Part shown: positions 53,425-61,052 of the stretch, one piece after another
How positions within the stretch are numbered: position 1 is the stretch's first letter
Layout of the letters: each line of letters begins with the position of its first letter
Origin: CAYUYV01 sp050331455
GTDB taxonomy: Bacteria > Pseudomonadota > Alphaproteobacteria > JAJFIK01
Length of the DNA stretch: 61,052 nucleotides
NCBI GenBank assembly: GCA_050331455.1
Contig: JBHJGV010000033.1
Location: 1-61,052, forward strand
Direction of reading: 5' to 3'
Program-made: the position numbers and the translations under genes
Notes under the pieces: model-generated
What the model was told of the DNA's origin: nothing
The model's database searches: none
What the model saw: only the letters and a program-made list of their open reading frames with translations

Positions 53425-56400
53425 TCAGTTCACGTCATTGCCCGGCACGCCGACCGGCGGAAGCGGTTTGGGCCTCAAAGGCGGGATCGGGGATGCCTCG
53501 ATCCGGTCCGCCAGATAACCGAGAGCTGCGTCGAGCTGAGCGTCGGCGCCGGCGAAGCTCTCCCGGGGCGGGTTGATCACCTCGATATCCGGGGAGACGC
53601 CCTGTCCCTCAATCAGCCAGCGGCCATCCATCGTGAATTGCGGGAATTCCGCCACCCGGGCCTGGCCGTTATCCACGAGCCGATTACGGCTGGTGAGCCA
53701 GATCCCGGCGCCGGCCGTCCGGGTGCCGATCAAGGGCGCAAGATCGAGGGCCTTCACGCCGGCGGCGAAGGTCTCGCCGTCCGAATAGGTGTTCTGGTCG
53801 ATCAGAACGGCGAGATGGCCGCGGAAGGCCTGTTGCATGTTCGTGTAAGGGTCACCGCCGACGGGCGAGGTCCAGAACGCCCAGGCCCGGCGTAGAAGCA
53901 CGGTCAACAGCATGCTGTCGATATTGCCACCGAAATTGCTCCGCACATCGATGATGATGCCGTCCTTGTCGAAATGCGCGTAGAAATCCCGGGCGAAGCT
54001 GGCGAGATCCCGGCCGCCCATGGCGCGCAGATGCAGATAGCCGACGGTGCCCTTGGAAGCTTCGGCCACCCGCTTGCGATTTTCTTCGACCCAGTGGCGA
54101 TAGCGCAGGCTGAACAGTGCGCTGGCGGGCGCCGGCTCGACAATGGCGCTCACAGTCTCGTCGCCGCGCCGCAGATCCAGGCGCACGCGCTGGCCCGCCT
54201 TGTTAAGAAGGGCCAAGGCGAGGTCTGCTTCCGTGCGCACACGCCGACCGTCCACGGCGCTTAGCACATCGCCCACCCGCACATCCGTGTCGGCCCCGGC
54301 GAGCGGCCCGAGCTGGTCGGGCAGATCCGCCTCGCCGCCATAGATCAGCGTGATCTCAAGGCCCTTGGCGTGACCCTTGACCTCGGCGCCCAGGCTGGCG
54401 CCCGTGGGATTTTCCGCATCGTCCGGTTCGTCGCCGGAGCGGATCTGGCTGTGCAGGATGCTCAGCTCCGCAACCATCCGGCCCAGGAGATCATCGAGTT
54501 CGTCCCGGTGGCCGAGCCGCTCAACGAGGGGCAAATATTTGTCGCGGATAGCGTCCCATTCTAGCCCGCGGAGCTTCGGGTCATAGGCGAAATCCCGATG
54601 CATGCGCCAGGCATCGAGCAGCATCTGGCGCCATTCCGCCCGGGGATCGATTTCGAGGCGCCAGTCTTCGATACGCAATGCCTTGTCCTTGAGATCGTCC
54701 GGCGCTTTGCCACCGGCCGGCACGAAGGCAAAAGCGGTGTCCGCGCCCCGCCCCTGCTGAAGGAAAACGGTCTCGCCGTCGGCTGACAGATCAAAGGATC
54801 GGACATTGCCGGCAAAGGTTTCCATCGCCGGATCCACAGGATCGACTTTTACGCTTTTCAGCGTGGCTGGACCGCGGCCCGTGACCAGCACGAACAGGAA
54901 ATCGCTATTGGCCTTCAGGCCGGTGTAATTGTCCGCATCCGCTGGAACGGTCCAGAGCCGGTCCATGAGGCCCTCGAAGACGATTTCGGTATCCTTCTCA
55001 TCCCTCTCATCCTCCCCATCGTCATCATCCGCCCCATCGCCGTCGGCATCCTCGCCTTTGTCGCCAGCGTCGTCGGTATCCTCTTGCCCATCACCTCCGT
55101 CCTCGTCTTTTTCCTCGGCGGCCTCTTCCTCCGCGGCTTTCGCGGCGGCTTGGAGTTCGTCCTCGGGACGGAACGGGAAATCGGCCTCCGGATCGAGTTG
55201 CAGGGCGTAGATCTTGCCGCGCTTGTCAAAACTCGTGCCCATGCTCCGATCCCGCCAGGGGTTGGACGGGCTGGGACGGAACGTCCGGTTCGAGATGAAA
55301 TAGAGCCAGCCGCCATCGGGGGAGAAGGCCGGGGCAGCGGACTCATATTTGCCCCGGGTCACCACATGGCGCTTGCCGGTTTCGAAATCCCGGATCGCCA
55401 CACGGGCGATGTCGCGCCGGTCTGAGATCCTGTAGGCCACGTAGCGGCCACCGGACGACCAGGCAAAATCGGCGAAAGCCCGGTCATTGGTGCTTTCGGT
55501 CTTTTCCAGCCGCACGGTCTTCTTGGTCTCCAGATCAAGGGACCAGAGCCGTCCACGCTTGTCCTGGTAGAGCAGCTTGGAGCCGTCCGGCGCGGGATAA
55601 AGCGCCCAGATATGGGCCATGTTGCCGGCGGTCATCTGTTCCGGCGCTCCGATGCCCGTGGCCGGATAGCGCCAGATTTCCCCGAAGCGATCCTGGTCCA
55701 GGATGGTGTAGACCCAGTCCCCCTTGGCCCCGATCACGGCGCCGCGAGCCCGCGCGCCGGCCGGCACGGCGAGTTCGACCCGGCGCCGCGCGCCGGTCCG
55801 GGCCACGACGATCCGCCCCCGTGCGGTGATGGCGGCAGCCTCGGCCCGGGCGCCGGGGCGCGCCGTCTCCAGATAGTCGAGAGGCTTTTCGAGCCAGCGC
55901 TTGCGCGCGGCCTCCCGGTCCGAAATCAGGGTGATATCACGCTTCGTCTCCCGGCCCGATGCAATGTCGTAGCTGTAGAGATCCGCGCCCCGCTGATAGG
56001 TGATCATGCCTTTGCCCATGCTGGGCGTGCGAAGCTGCCAGCCGGAAAAATCGGTGATCTGGCCCAGATCCGTGCCATCGAAGGCCATGGACCAGATATT
56101 GTCCGAGCCCCCCTTATCGCTGAGGAAAAAGAGCCGATCACCCCAGACCATCGGATGGCGGATGGGTGCGTTGAAGTCGGGGGCGAGGCGGACAGCTTCC
56201 TCCGTTCCCGCCAGATCGGCCTTCCAAAGCTGGGCCATGCCGCCGCCGCGATAGGACGTGACATTGTCCCCGAAGCGGTCGAGGCCGAACCGGGTGAAGA
56301 AAACCGTCTTGCCGTCGGCGCTGAAGACCCCCGCCTTGGCGCCCTCGAAGGGCAGCGTTTCCACCTTGCCCGTCTTCGGATCCACAATACGCAGGATCAC

Positions 56401-56817
56401 CGGATAGGGCCCGACGCGGCTGCCCGAGGAGAACAGCACCTTGCCCTCCGGCGTCCAGCCCCGGACCTGTGTGCCGCCTTCGAAGGTCAGGCGCCGGGGC
56501 GCACCGCCTTCGGCAGCCATCACATAGACATCCCGGCCACCATCATAAGTGGCGTTGAAGGCCACCGTTTTGCCGTCGGGGGAAAGGGCGGGCGCGCTTT
56601 CCAGCTCCGGATGGGTGGTCAGGCGCACGGCCTTGCCCCCCGCGACGGCCCGCCACAGGTCCCCCTCACTGGCGAAAATCAGTGCATCGCCAAGCGCCGC
56701 GGGAAACCGGTAATAGCCGCGTTCGCCGGCCTGGGCCGGTGCCATGAGAAACGCCGCGGCGAGCGCCCAAAGGACAGCCAAACCCGTGAAACGGCGGTGG
56801 AATGGGAAACCTGCCAT
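53425..56817 (-). CDS. Tricorn-like S41 peptidase with acidic insertion
   Basis: A secreted Tricorn-type protease of about 1130 residues. A signal peptide (cleaving after APAQA) is followed by WD40/Tol-like beta-propeller repeats (about 25-545; SPDGKTVAFNA, FSADGKTVFFT, FSPDGGWLYFI). An extremely acidic linker of about 60 residues (near 547-610) interrupts the second propeller. Then come a helical core, a PDZ domain (about 855-905) and the S41 catalytic part with nucleophile Ser1012 in NTYSDGE and GTRTAGAGIW. It should degrade peptides outside the cytoplasm. I prefer ATG 56817, where GAGGGG is well spaced; ATG 56823 and GTG 56826 are in frame upstream. Confidence 0.92.
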   Translation of the reverse strand: MAGFPFHRRFTGLAVLWALAAAFLMAPAQAGERGYYRFPAALGDALIFASEGDLWRAVAGGKAVRLTTHPELESAPALSPDGKTVAFNATYDGGRDVYVMAAEGGAPRRLTFEGGTQVRGWTPEGKVLFSSGSRVGPYPVILRIVDPKTGKVETLPFEGAKAGVFSADGKTVFFTRFGLDRFGDNVTSYRGGGMAQLWKADLAGTEEAVRLAPDFNAPIRHPMVWGDRLFFLSDKGGSDNIWSMAFDGTDLGQITDFSGWQLRTPSMGKGMITYQRGADLYSYDIASGRETKRDITLISDREAARKRWLEKPLDYLETARPGARAEAAAITARGRIVVARTGARRRVELAVPAGARARGAVIGAKGDWVYTILDQDRFGEIWRYPATGIGAPEQMTAGNMAHIWALYPAPDGSKLLYQDKRGRLWSLDLETKKTVRLEKTESTNDRAFADFAWSSGGRYVAYRISDRRDIARVAIRDFETGKRHVVTRGKYESAAPAFSPDGGWLYFISNRTFRPSPSNPWRDRSMGTSFDKRGKIYALQLDPEADFPFRPEDELQAAAKAAEEEAAEEKDEDGGDGQEDTDDAGDKGEDADGDGADDDDGEDERDEKDTEIVFEGLMDRLWTVPADADNYTGLKANSDFLFVLVTGRGPATLKSVKVDPVDPAMETFAGNVRSFDLSADGETVFLQQGRGADTAFAFVPAGGKAPDDLKDKALRIEDWRLEIDPRAEWRQMLLDAWRMHRDFAYDPKLRGLEWDAIRDKYLPLVERLGHRDELDDLLGRMVAELSILHSQIRSGDEPDDAENPTGASLGAEVKGHAKGLEITLIYGGEADLPDQLGPLAGADTDVRVGDVLSAVDGRRVRTEADLALALLNKAGQRVRLDLRRGDETVSAIVEPAPASALFSLRYRHWVEENRKRVAEASKGTVGYLHLRAMGGRDLASFARDFYAHFDKDGIIIDVRSNFGGNIDSMLLTVLLRRAWAFWTSPVGGDPYTNMQQAFRGHLAVLIDQNTYSDGETFAAGVKALDLAPLIGTRTAGAGIWLTSRNRLVDNGQARVAEFPQFTMDGRWLIEGQGVSPDIEVINPPRESFAGADAQLDAALGYLADRIEASPIPPLRPKPLPPVGVPGNDVN

Positions 56818-56967
56818 GGTCATCACCCCTCTTTTATGCAGTTACGTTCAGCCTAGTGGTCGGAACGGGCCGCTGCCAAGGGCGCTGGCGCCCGCATGAG
56901 GCAGCATGCCCGACACAATGCGGACGCGCGTTGCGAAGGCGCCGGTGCGCCACCCTCAAAGGCCCGT

Positions 56968-57216
56968 TCAAACTGCGGCGCCTGATCGCAAAAGCGCGCG
57001 CACCCGGTCCGCCTCCTCCTGAGTGCTTAAGGGAGCGCCATGGGCCGGAATAATGGTGCCCGCGTCGTCGAGGAGGTCGAGCACGGTGCGCTTTAGACGG
57101 GCCGCGTCCTCACACAGAAGGCGCTCGAAAGTCCGGTTGATCGTCAGACCGGGTCGCGTCCCCATCGCCCAAAACACGGGGCGCGGAAGAAAGGCCGCAG
57201 TCCGACCCGGAATCAT
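56968..57216 (-). pseudogene. Remnant of a metallo-beta-lactamase-fold gene (C-terminal end)
   Basis: An 82-codon open stretch whose sequence RLKRTVLDLLDDAGTIIPAHGAPLSTQEEADRVRALL matches the closing part of MBL-fold hydrolases, where the last metal histidine sits in a PAHG motif. The rest of such a protein (about 150 residues including HxHxDH) is missing: nothing similar precedes it up to 57583. It is therefore probably the decayed tail of a lost gene, although a short translated product from the ATG at 57216 cannot be excluded. Confidence 0.5.
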
Positions 57217-57583
57217 TCATGGGTCCCACTCCCTCCCTTTCACGGCCTTAATCCTGGCACGCCGTTCATACTATTGGGTCGTATCCGGAAACGGGGGCAC
57301 TGCGGAAAAAGCTTACCATCGGGCAAGGCGAGGACCAAACAACAGAGCACGGAGTTTGGTTCCCCTGCCGCCTATTGCACCGCATCACGCCGCAGGACCT
57401 GACACCGATGAAGGTCAAACCCTTGTTCTTGCAACATAAAAAGCAGGTAGCAGATTTTGCTTTACAGATCGAAAGATCATCCTATGTATTGCTCGGGAGC
57501 AAACGGCGAGACGTGACCGGTCAGGATCGGACCGGCATTCGCGGCCGTGTGTGGGGTAATCCAGTCTGAAAGGTCAGTATACA
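57217..57583. other. 367-base intergenic region with a weak hairpin and A+T-rich part
   Basis: No convincing gene. An imperfect hairpin pairs CCAAAC (57335-57340) with GTTTGG (57354-57359), extended by GGA/TCC across a one-base bulge. From about 57420 to 57490 the sequence is unusually A+T-rich and contains the promoter candidate listed separately. Short open frames on the plus strand here have no family resemblance. Confidence 0.5.
57461..57488 (+). promoter_or_regulatory. Possible sigma-70 promoter of the outer-membrane barrel gene
   Basis: TTTACA (57461-57466) and TATGTA (57483-57488) are 16 bases apart, in an A+T-rich patch about 95 bases upstream of the barrel gene. The spacer contains GATCGAAAGATC, a small dyad. 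Matches to the consensus boxes are five and three of six, so this is a reasonable but unproven call. Confidence 0.35.
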
Positions 57584-58396
57584 ATGACACATCTGAAACG
57601 CGTCTCGTTCCTGGTGGCCGGAAGCTTGCTTGTGGCCGCGCCGCACCTGTCGCCGGCGAAGGCCCAGGCCTTCGACGATCTCGACCCCTATGTGAGCTTC
57701 AGCGCCGGCGCCAGCTTTTTGAGGGATTCAGACAATGACGGCGCTTTTGTCGGAGATTTCGAGACCGGCGAAGGCACGACTATCGCGGCGGGCACGATCC
57801 TGCCCGACGGCACCCCAGTCGGGTGGACCACGGAATTCGACACCGGCTACGCGCTGGCGGCCGCAGCAGGCGTGACGCTGCTGCCCAATATCCGCGGCGA
57901 GCTGGAGATCGCGTTCCAGAGCAACAATGTGGAAACCCATAACGGCGTCGTGGCCGGCGGGATCCCCCTCGCCGGCGAGGATGCCGCCGTCCTGATCACC
58001 GGCGCCTCGGCGCTCGGCATCTCCGTCGGCGATCTTGTTGCGGACGGTCAGGGTTCGGTCGATACGTTGTTCGTGATGGCGAACGGGTATTACGACTTCG
58101 GCGACGAGAGCTGGTATCTGCGGCCCTATGTGGGTGCAGGGATCGGCATCGGCTTTGTCGATGTGGACTACAGCCCTTCTAACACCGTGATCGTGGATGA
58201 CGACCAGACCGCCTTTGCCTATCAGGCCATGGCGGGCGTGACCGCACAGGTCAGTCCCATGATCGACGTGTTTGGCGGCTACCGCTACCGGGCCACCACA
58301 GATGTCGAAACCGATGTCAGCCTGTTCAACGCCTCTCTCGACATCGAAAACGAAGCGCACATCCTCGAAGGCGGCATCCGCTTCAAGTTCAACTAA
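57584..58396 (+). CDS. Outer-membrane beta-barrel protein (Omp25/OmpA-barrel-like)
   Basis: A 270-residue exported protein. A signal peptide ends near SPAKAQA (about 28). The mature part alternates hydrophobic and polar residues in strand-like blocks: DPYVSFSAGASFL, TGYALAAAAGVTLLPNIRGELEIAFQ, MANGYYDFG, YLRPYVGAGIGIGFV, FAYQAMAGVTAQVSPMIDVFGGYRYR, and ends HILEGGIRFKFN, the YRYR-to-aromatic-end pattern of small alphaproteobacterial barrels with about eight strands. An acidic loop with DSDNDGAFVGDFETGEG lies near residue 50. Likely structural or adhesive; no specific function can be given. Confidence 0.82.
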   Translation: MTHLKRVSFLVAGSLLVAAPHLSPAKAQAFDDLDPYVSFSAGASFLRDSDNDGAFVGDFETGEGTTIAAGTILPDGTPVGWTTEFDTGYALAAAAGVTLLPNIRGELEIAFQSNNVETHNGVVAGGIPLAGEDAAVLITGASALGISVGDLVADGQGSVDTLFVMANGYYDFGDESWYLRPYVGAGIGIGFVDVDYSPSNTVIVDDDQTAFAYQAMAGVTAQVSPMIDVFGGYRYRATTDVETDVSLFNASLDIENEAHILEGGIRFKFN

Positions 58397-58608
58397 AAGG
58401 GGTTTACCCGGATGGCCGCGCGCCCTGAATGGCGCGTGCGCCATGCCCTAAGCGTCTCACCCTCCCTGTTTCTCTCTCTCGGCCTCTCTCCCTCAAGACT
58501 GCGGCTTTATCGCCCCACAAAAACCGGTACACTCGGTCCAGATGCGCCTTGAGAGCGCAGGGCGCACATGTGACCCGAGTGGAGAGCGGACCCTTGTTGG
58601 TGCGGCTT

Positions 58609-58992
58609 ATGCCCAGCATGCGGAGGAATGCCAAGCGGCTGCTGATTCTGCTGCTTGTCCTTGCGCATTATATCCCGCCGGGTTTTGCCTTCACCCGCGG
58701 CGCCGATGGCCTGTCCGTGGTGCTGTGTACGGTGGACGGCGCCCGGACCGTTCGGCTCGACGCCCAAGGCGATCCGGTGGACGCGCCCGCCCCGCCAGCC
58801 CTTCCCGAACGCTGCGCCGCCTGCTTGACATCATGCGCCTCGTCGGCCGGGTTACTGCCGCTCACCCCTGCGGCCGTATCGGCGCGGCCGTCCCTTCATC
58901 TAGCCCGCCTGCCCCGCCCTCGCCCGGCACCGGCCATCCGGCGCATCTGCCCGCCCCAGCCCTCCCGCGCCCCGCCTTTCTTCCTCGTTTGA
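58609..58992 (+). CDS. DUF2946-like small exported protein
   Basis: A 127-residue protein with a signal peptide (MRRNAKRLLILLLVLAHYIPPG) followed by LSVVLCTVDGARTVRLDAQGDPV and a Cys pair in ERCAACLTSC, the DUF2946 pattern; the C-terminus is Pro/Arg-rich. DUF2946 proteins are often next to copper or heavy-metal genes and to outer-membrane transporters, and the next gene here is a Met/His-rich outer-membrane protein 46 bases on. The start is uncertain: ATG at 58609 or 58618, or GTG 58600, none with a well-spaced ribosome site. Confidence 0.6.
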   Translation: MPSMRRNAKRLLILLLVLAHYIPPGFAFTRGADGLSVVLCTVDGARTVRLDAQGDPVDAPAPPALPERCAACLTSCASSAGLLPLTPAAVSARPSLHLARLPRPRPAPAIRRICPPQPSRAPPFFLV

Positions 58993-59038
58993 CGCTGCAC
59001 CCCTTCATTTTCAGTGCTCCAACGAATGGGAGAGACCC

Positions 59039-60127
59039 ATGCGCACGCTTTTGTCCGGCGCGGCCCTGACCCTTGCCGCCGCCATCGCTACCCCGTCCCT
59101 CGCCGACCACGAGAAGGCCACCATCGCCAAGGACCACGCCCCGATCGGCGTGATGGGCGACCACATGCACAAAAAAGGCGAGGTGATGCTGTCCTACCGG
59201 TTCATGCGGATGGACATGGAAGGCTCCCGCATCGGGACCGACGAGGTCTCGCCGGAAACCATCGTGACCACAGTGCCGAACCGGTTTTTCGGCCTGCCCA
59301 TGCAACCCCCGACCCTGCGGGTGGTCCCCCTGCAGATGACCATGGACATGCACTTGCTGGGGGCCATGTATGCGCCCACGGACTGGATCACCCTGATGGT
59401 CATGGGCATGCTGGTGGACAAGGGGATGGACCATGTCACCTTCCAGGGCCCCATGGGCACGACGCAACTCGGCAATTTCCGAACGGAGAGTTTCGGGTTC
59501 GGGGATACCACGGTCACCGGGCTGGTGCGGCTGCTGGAGACGGACAGTGCCGGCATCCGCCACAACGCGCACCTCAATCTGGGCCTTTCCATCCCCACCG
59601 GCTCCCTCACGGAAACGGACCAGATCCTCACCCCCACGGGGGCCACACCCACCCCGCGCCTGCCCTACCCCATGCAACTCGGCTCCGGCACCGTCGATCT
59701 CCAGCCTGGGATCACCTATACCGGCGCCACGACTCTGTTCAGCTGGGGCGGCCAGTACCGGGCGACCTTGCGCACCGGCGATAATGATGAAGGCTACAGC
59801 CTCGGTGACCGGCATGACGTGACCGCCTGGGGCCTGTGGGGGCCCGTCCCCTGGTTCGCCCTGTCGGGCCGCGCGGCCTTCCGGACCCAGGGCCGCATTG
59901 ACGGGATAGACCCGGCCATCGTGGCGCCGGTGCAGACGGCGGATCCGGACTTTCAGGGCGGAAATCGCCTCGACATCGGCATTGGGGTCAATCTGGCCGG
60001 CCAGTCGGGCGTCATCGCCGGCCACCGCCTGGCGGTCGAGTTTCTGGTGCCGGTCTACCAGGATCTCAATGGTCCGCAGCTCGAAACGGACTGGACCTTG
60101 ACTGTCGGCTGGCAGAAGACCTTCTGA
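59039..60127 (+). CDS. Met/His-rich outer-membrane protein (phenol meta-pathway/COG4313-like barrel)
   Basis: A 362-residue outer-membrane barrel with a signal peptide ending PSLA (about 22). The mature N-terminus is rich in His and Met (DHEKATIAKDHAPIGVMGDHMHKKGEVM, in part), followed by FMRMDMEGS, and MTMDMHLLGAMY … LMVMGMLVDKGMDH further in. Such clusters are usual for copper-handling exported proteins. Strand patterns such as YRFMRM, HLNLGLSIPTGS, LQPGITYTGAT and LTVGWQKTF at the end support a barrel ending in Phe. Related proteins are annotated as transporters of the MetA-pathway family. It follows the DUF2946 gene closely, probably in one operon. Confidence 0.75.
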   Translation: MRTLLSGAALTLAAAIATPSLADHEKATIAKDHAPIGVMGDHMHKKGEVMLSYRFMRMDMEGSRIGTDEVSPETIVTTVPNRFFGLPMQPPTLRVVPLQMTMDMHLLGAMYAPTDWITLMVMGMLVDKGMDHVTFQGPMGTTQLGNFRTESFGFGDTTVTGLVRLLETDSAGIRHNAHLNLGLSIPTGSLTETDQILTPTGATPTPRLPYPMQLGSGTVDLQPGITYTGATTLFSWGGQYRATLRTGDNDEGYSLGDRHDVTAWGLWGPVPWFALSGRAAFRTQGRIDGIDPAIVAPVQTADPDFQGGNRLDIGIGVNLAGQSGVIAGHRLAVEFLVPVYQDLNGPQLETDWTLTVGWQKTF

Positions 60128-60166
60128 TAACCGTCTCGCAGGCAGCGCAGAATGGGGAGGGGACGA

Positions 60167-60361
60167 TCAGTGGACGGTGCGTTCCTGGTCTTCCCCGTCC
60201 TCCAGCGCCGCTTCCATCTCATCGTCCGGCACCGGAATGGTGTAGCTTTCGCTGAACCATTTCGACAGATCGGCATCGGCGCAGCGCTTGGAACAAAAGG
60301 GAGCGAAGGCCGCCTCCCGCGGTTTGCCGCAAATGGGGCAGAACCGCGTTTTGCGCGTCAT
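60167..60361 (-). CDS. yacG: DNA gyrase inhibitor YacG (zinc-finger protein)
   Basis: A 64-residue zinc protein. CPICGKP and FCSKRCADADLSKWF give the four cysteine ligands (C-x2-C-x15-C-x3-C) and the typical DLxxW ending. In Escherichia coli YacG binds GyrB and inhibits gyrase. The acidic tail DDEMEAALEDGEDQE is usual for alphaproteobacterial versions. GGGAGG precedes the ATG at 60361. It sits 61 bases after the RNase E/G gene on the same strand, a common alphaproteobacterial order (maf, rng, yacG). Confidence 0.93.
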   Translation of the reverse strand: MTRKTRFCPICGKPREAAFAPFCSKRCADADLSKWFSESYTIPVPDDEMEAALEDGEDQERTVH

Positions 60362-60422
60362 GGAAAGCCTCCCTTGGTCTTGGGGCCGCTGGTCCCAGCA
60401 CGCATGCGACCCCGTTTTGCAG

Positions 60423-61052
60423 TCATATGGACCCGTCGATGCGCCATCCCAGGGGACCCAGATCTTCGGACGGCCTGAAGGGCGGCGCAACGCGCCCCAT
60501 TTCCGTAAAGGCGGCGGCGATCGCCGTGCCGTGATCCTCGATCCAACCCGCGAGCGCCGGCCCGACGGCCACCGCGCCCGTTGGGCGCCCCGACCGCAGG
60601 GCCCGGAGCAGCGCAAGCCCCGCTGCGTCCAGCGTAGCCACACGGCCCGAGCCGCCACATGTGGGGCAGACCCTCATCCAGGTGTCGGCAATTCCGGCGC
60701 CGCTGCGCGCCCGGGTCAGCTCCAAGGTGCCGAAGCGCGAAAAGTCTCCGATCCGCATGGCGGCCCCGTCAACGGCCAAACCCTGTTTCAGGGCTGCAAC
60801 AACCCGCTCCCTCTCGCGCTCGTCCCGGTTGAGGGTGCGGCGCTGGTTCGCCAGCCGTGCGATGGCCGCGGCGTGGGCAAAGCGCGCATCCGCCAGCCGA
60901 TCCGCCTCAACCATCGCCCGGCGGAACCCGTCGGCGTGGGGCGCGAATGCGCCAGCATCCACCATCGCGTCCCACAGGGCGTCGCGCACGCCGCGCGCGT
61001 CGGAGACCGCCTTTTCGGTGACCGGGACCGCCGCCTCGTCGTCAGCGAGGTC
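60423..61052 (-). CDS. Ribonuclease E/G family protein, C-terminal part (runs off the window)
   Basis: The last 209 residues of an RNase E/G-type enzyme; the reading frame is open to the right edge, so the N-terminus with the S1 domain and catalytic aspartates is outside. IGDFSRFGTLELTRAR is the conserved late catalytic-domain segment (VDFxRFGLLExTRxR), and CPTCGGSG is the zinc-link cysteine pair that joins monomers in RNase E and G. The short remainder, without a long degradosome tail, points to an RNase G-like form. It acts in rRNA or mRNA processing and is followed by yacG. Confidence 0.85.
   Translation of the reverse strand, partial: DLADDEAAVPVTEKAVSDARGVRDALWDAMVDAGAFAPHADGFRRAMVEADRLADARFAHAAAIARLANQRRTLNRDERERERVVAALKQGLAVDGAAMRIGDFSRFGTLELTRARSGAGIADTWMRVCPTCGGSGRVATLDAAGLALLRALRSGRPTGAVAVGPALAGWIEDHGTAIAAAFTEMGRVAPPFRPSEDLGPLGWRIDGSI

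Noticed and set aside
57246..57275. CCTGGCACGCCGTTC as a sigma-54 site near the barrel gene
   Set aside because: The -24 part fits, but no GC follows at ten bases.
57023..57439. 138-codon plus-strand frame over the MBL remnant and the following gap
   Set aside because: Basic, Arg-rich and antisense to the MBL-like fragment, with no family or ribosome site.
1..61052. tRNA, rRNA, CRISPR, insertion sequence, prophage or integration site
   Set aside because: Gaps between genes were read for tRNA T-loops, repeat-spacer arrays and transposase or integrase motifs; none was found. A covariance-model scan was not possible.

Overview
The window is a stretch of high-G+C chromosome (roughly two thirds G+C by eye) with the style of a free-living, aerobic, heterotrophic alphaproteobacterium. 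The clues are an EipB/DUF1849 envelope protein, a ChrR-type zinc anti-sigma factor coupled to an iron-sulfur bacterial cryptochrome/photolyase, a trifunctional-style PutA without the N-terminal DNA-binding domain, an ATM1-type ABC exporter, and the RNase E/G-yacG pair. Several secreted peptidases, an acidic Tricorn-like protease and efflux pumps would suit a marine or salt-tolerant bacterium, but the genus cannot be assigned from sequence reading alone. No rRNA, tRNA, CRISPR array, transposase, integrase or phage gene was seen; this looks like core plus lightly variable chromosome, not an island.

Layout. 0.2-3.3 kb: YeaH and SpoVR stress proteins with a small two-helix membrane protein, translationally coupled (the PrkA kinase that normally precedes them is not inside the window). 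3.4-7.7 kb: RND efflux adaptor and pump. 7.8-9.3 kb: a five-helix membrane protein of no recognised family. 9.5-12.7 kb: putA. 12.9-15.4 kb: cysK, sseA and a GNAT acetyltransferase in one minus-strand operon (sulfur metabolism). 15.6-18.7 kb: chrR, FeS cryptochrome/photolyase and an SDR dehydrogenase, overlapping head to tail (photo-oxidative stress). 19.1-25.7 kb: ABC exporter, LysM protein, LOG-family hydrolase, nitroreductase, EipB and a diguanylate cyclase behind a strong sigma-54-type promoter. 25.8-34.2 kb: RidA, a FemAB-like acyltransferase, three glycosyltransferases, a Wzx-like flippase and a Wzy/ligase-like protein, forming two converging operons for a surface polysaccharide. 34.3-42.3 kb: aldehyde dehydrogenase, a giant CheB-CheR-PAS-histidine kinase fusion, and a methyl-accepting chemotaxis protein facing it. 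42.5-48.7 kb: a small unknown protein, enolase, a GGDEF-EAL protein, a lone carboxyltransferase (MccB-like) and a YceI lipoprotein. 48.8-57.2 kb: GH5 lipoprotein, small exported protein, M28 peptidase, alpha/beta hydrolase, Tricorn-like protease and a remnant of a metallo-beta-lactamase-fold gene. 57.6-61.1 kb: outer-membrane barrel, DUF2946 protein, Met/His-rich outer-membrane protein, yacG and the C-terminal part of an RNase E/G that runs off the right edge.

Themes. Three layers of signalling meet here: cyclic-di-GMP (two proteins), chemosensory-like adaptation (CheB-CheR-kinase fusion plus MCP) and an anti-sigma factor. They sit beside surface polysaccharide and envelope genes, which would fit control of attachment or envelope state, but that link is inference from position. 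The best candidates for new biology are the chrR-cryptochrome-SDR operon without a neighbouring sigma gene, the sigma-54 promoter of the diguanylate cyclase, the CheB-CheR-kinase fusion, the DUF2946/Met-rich outer-membrane pair, and the unknown 516-residue membrane protein.
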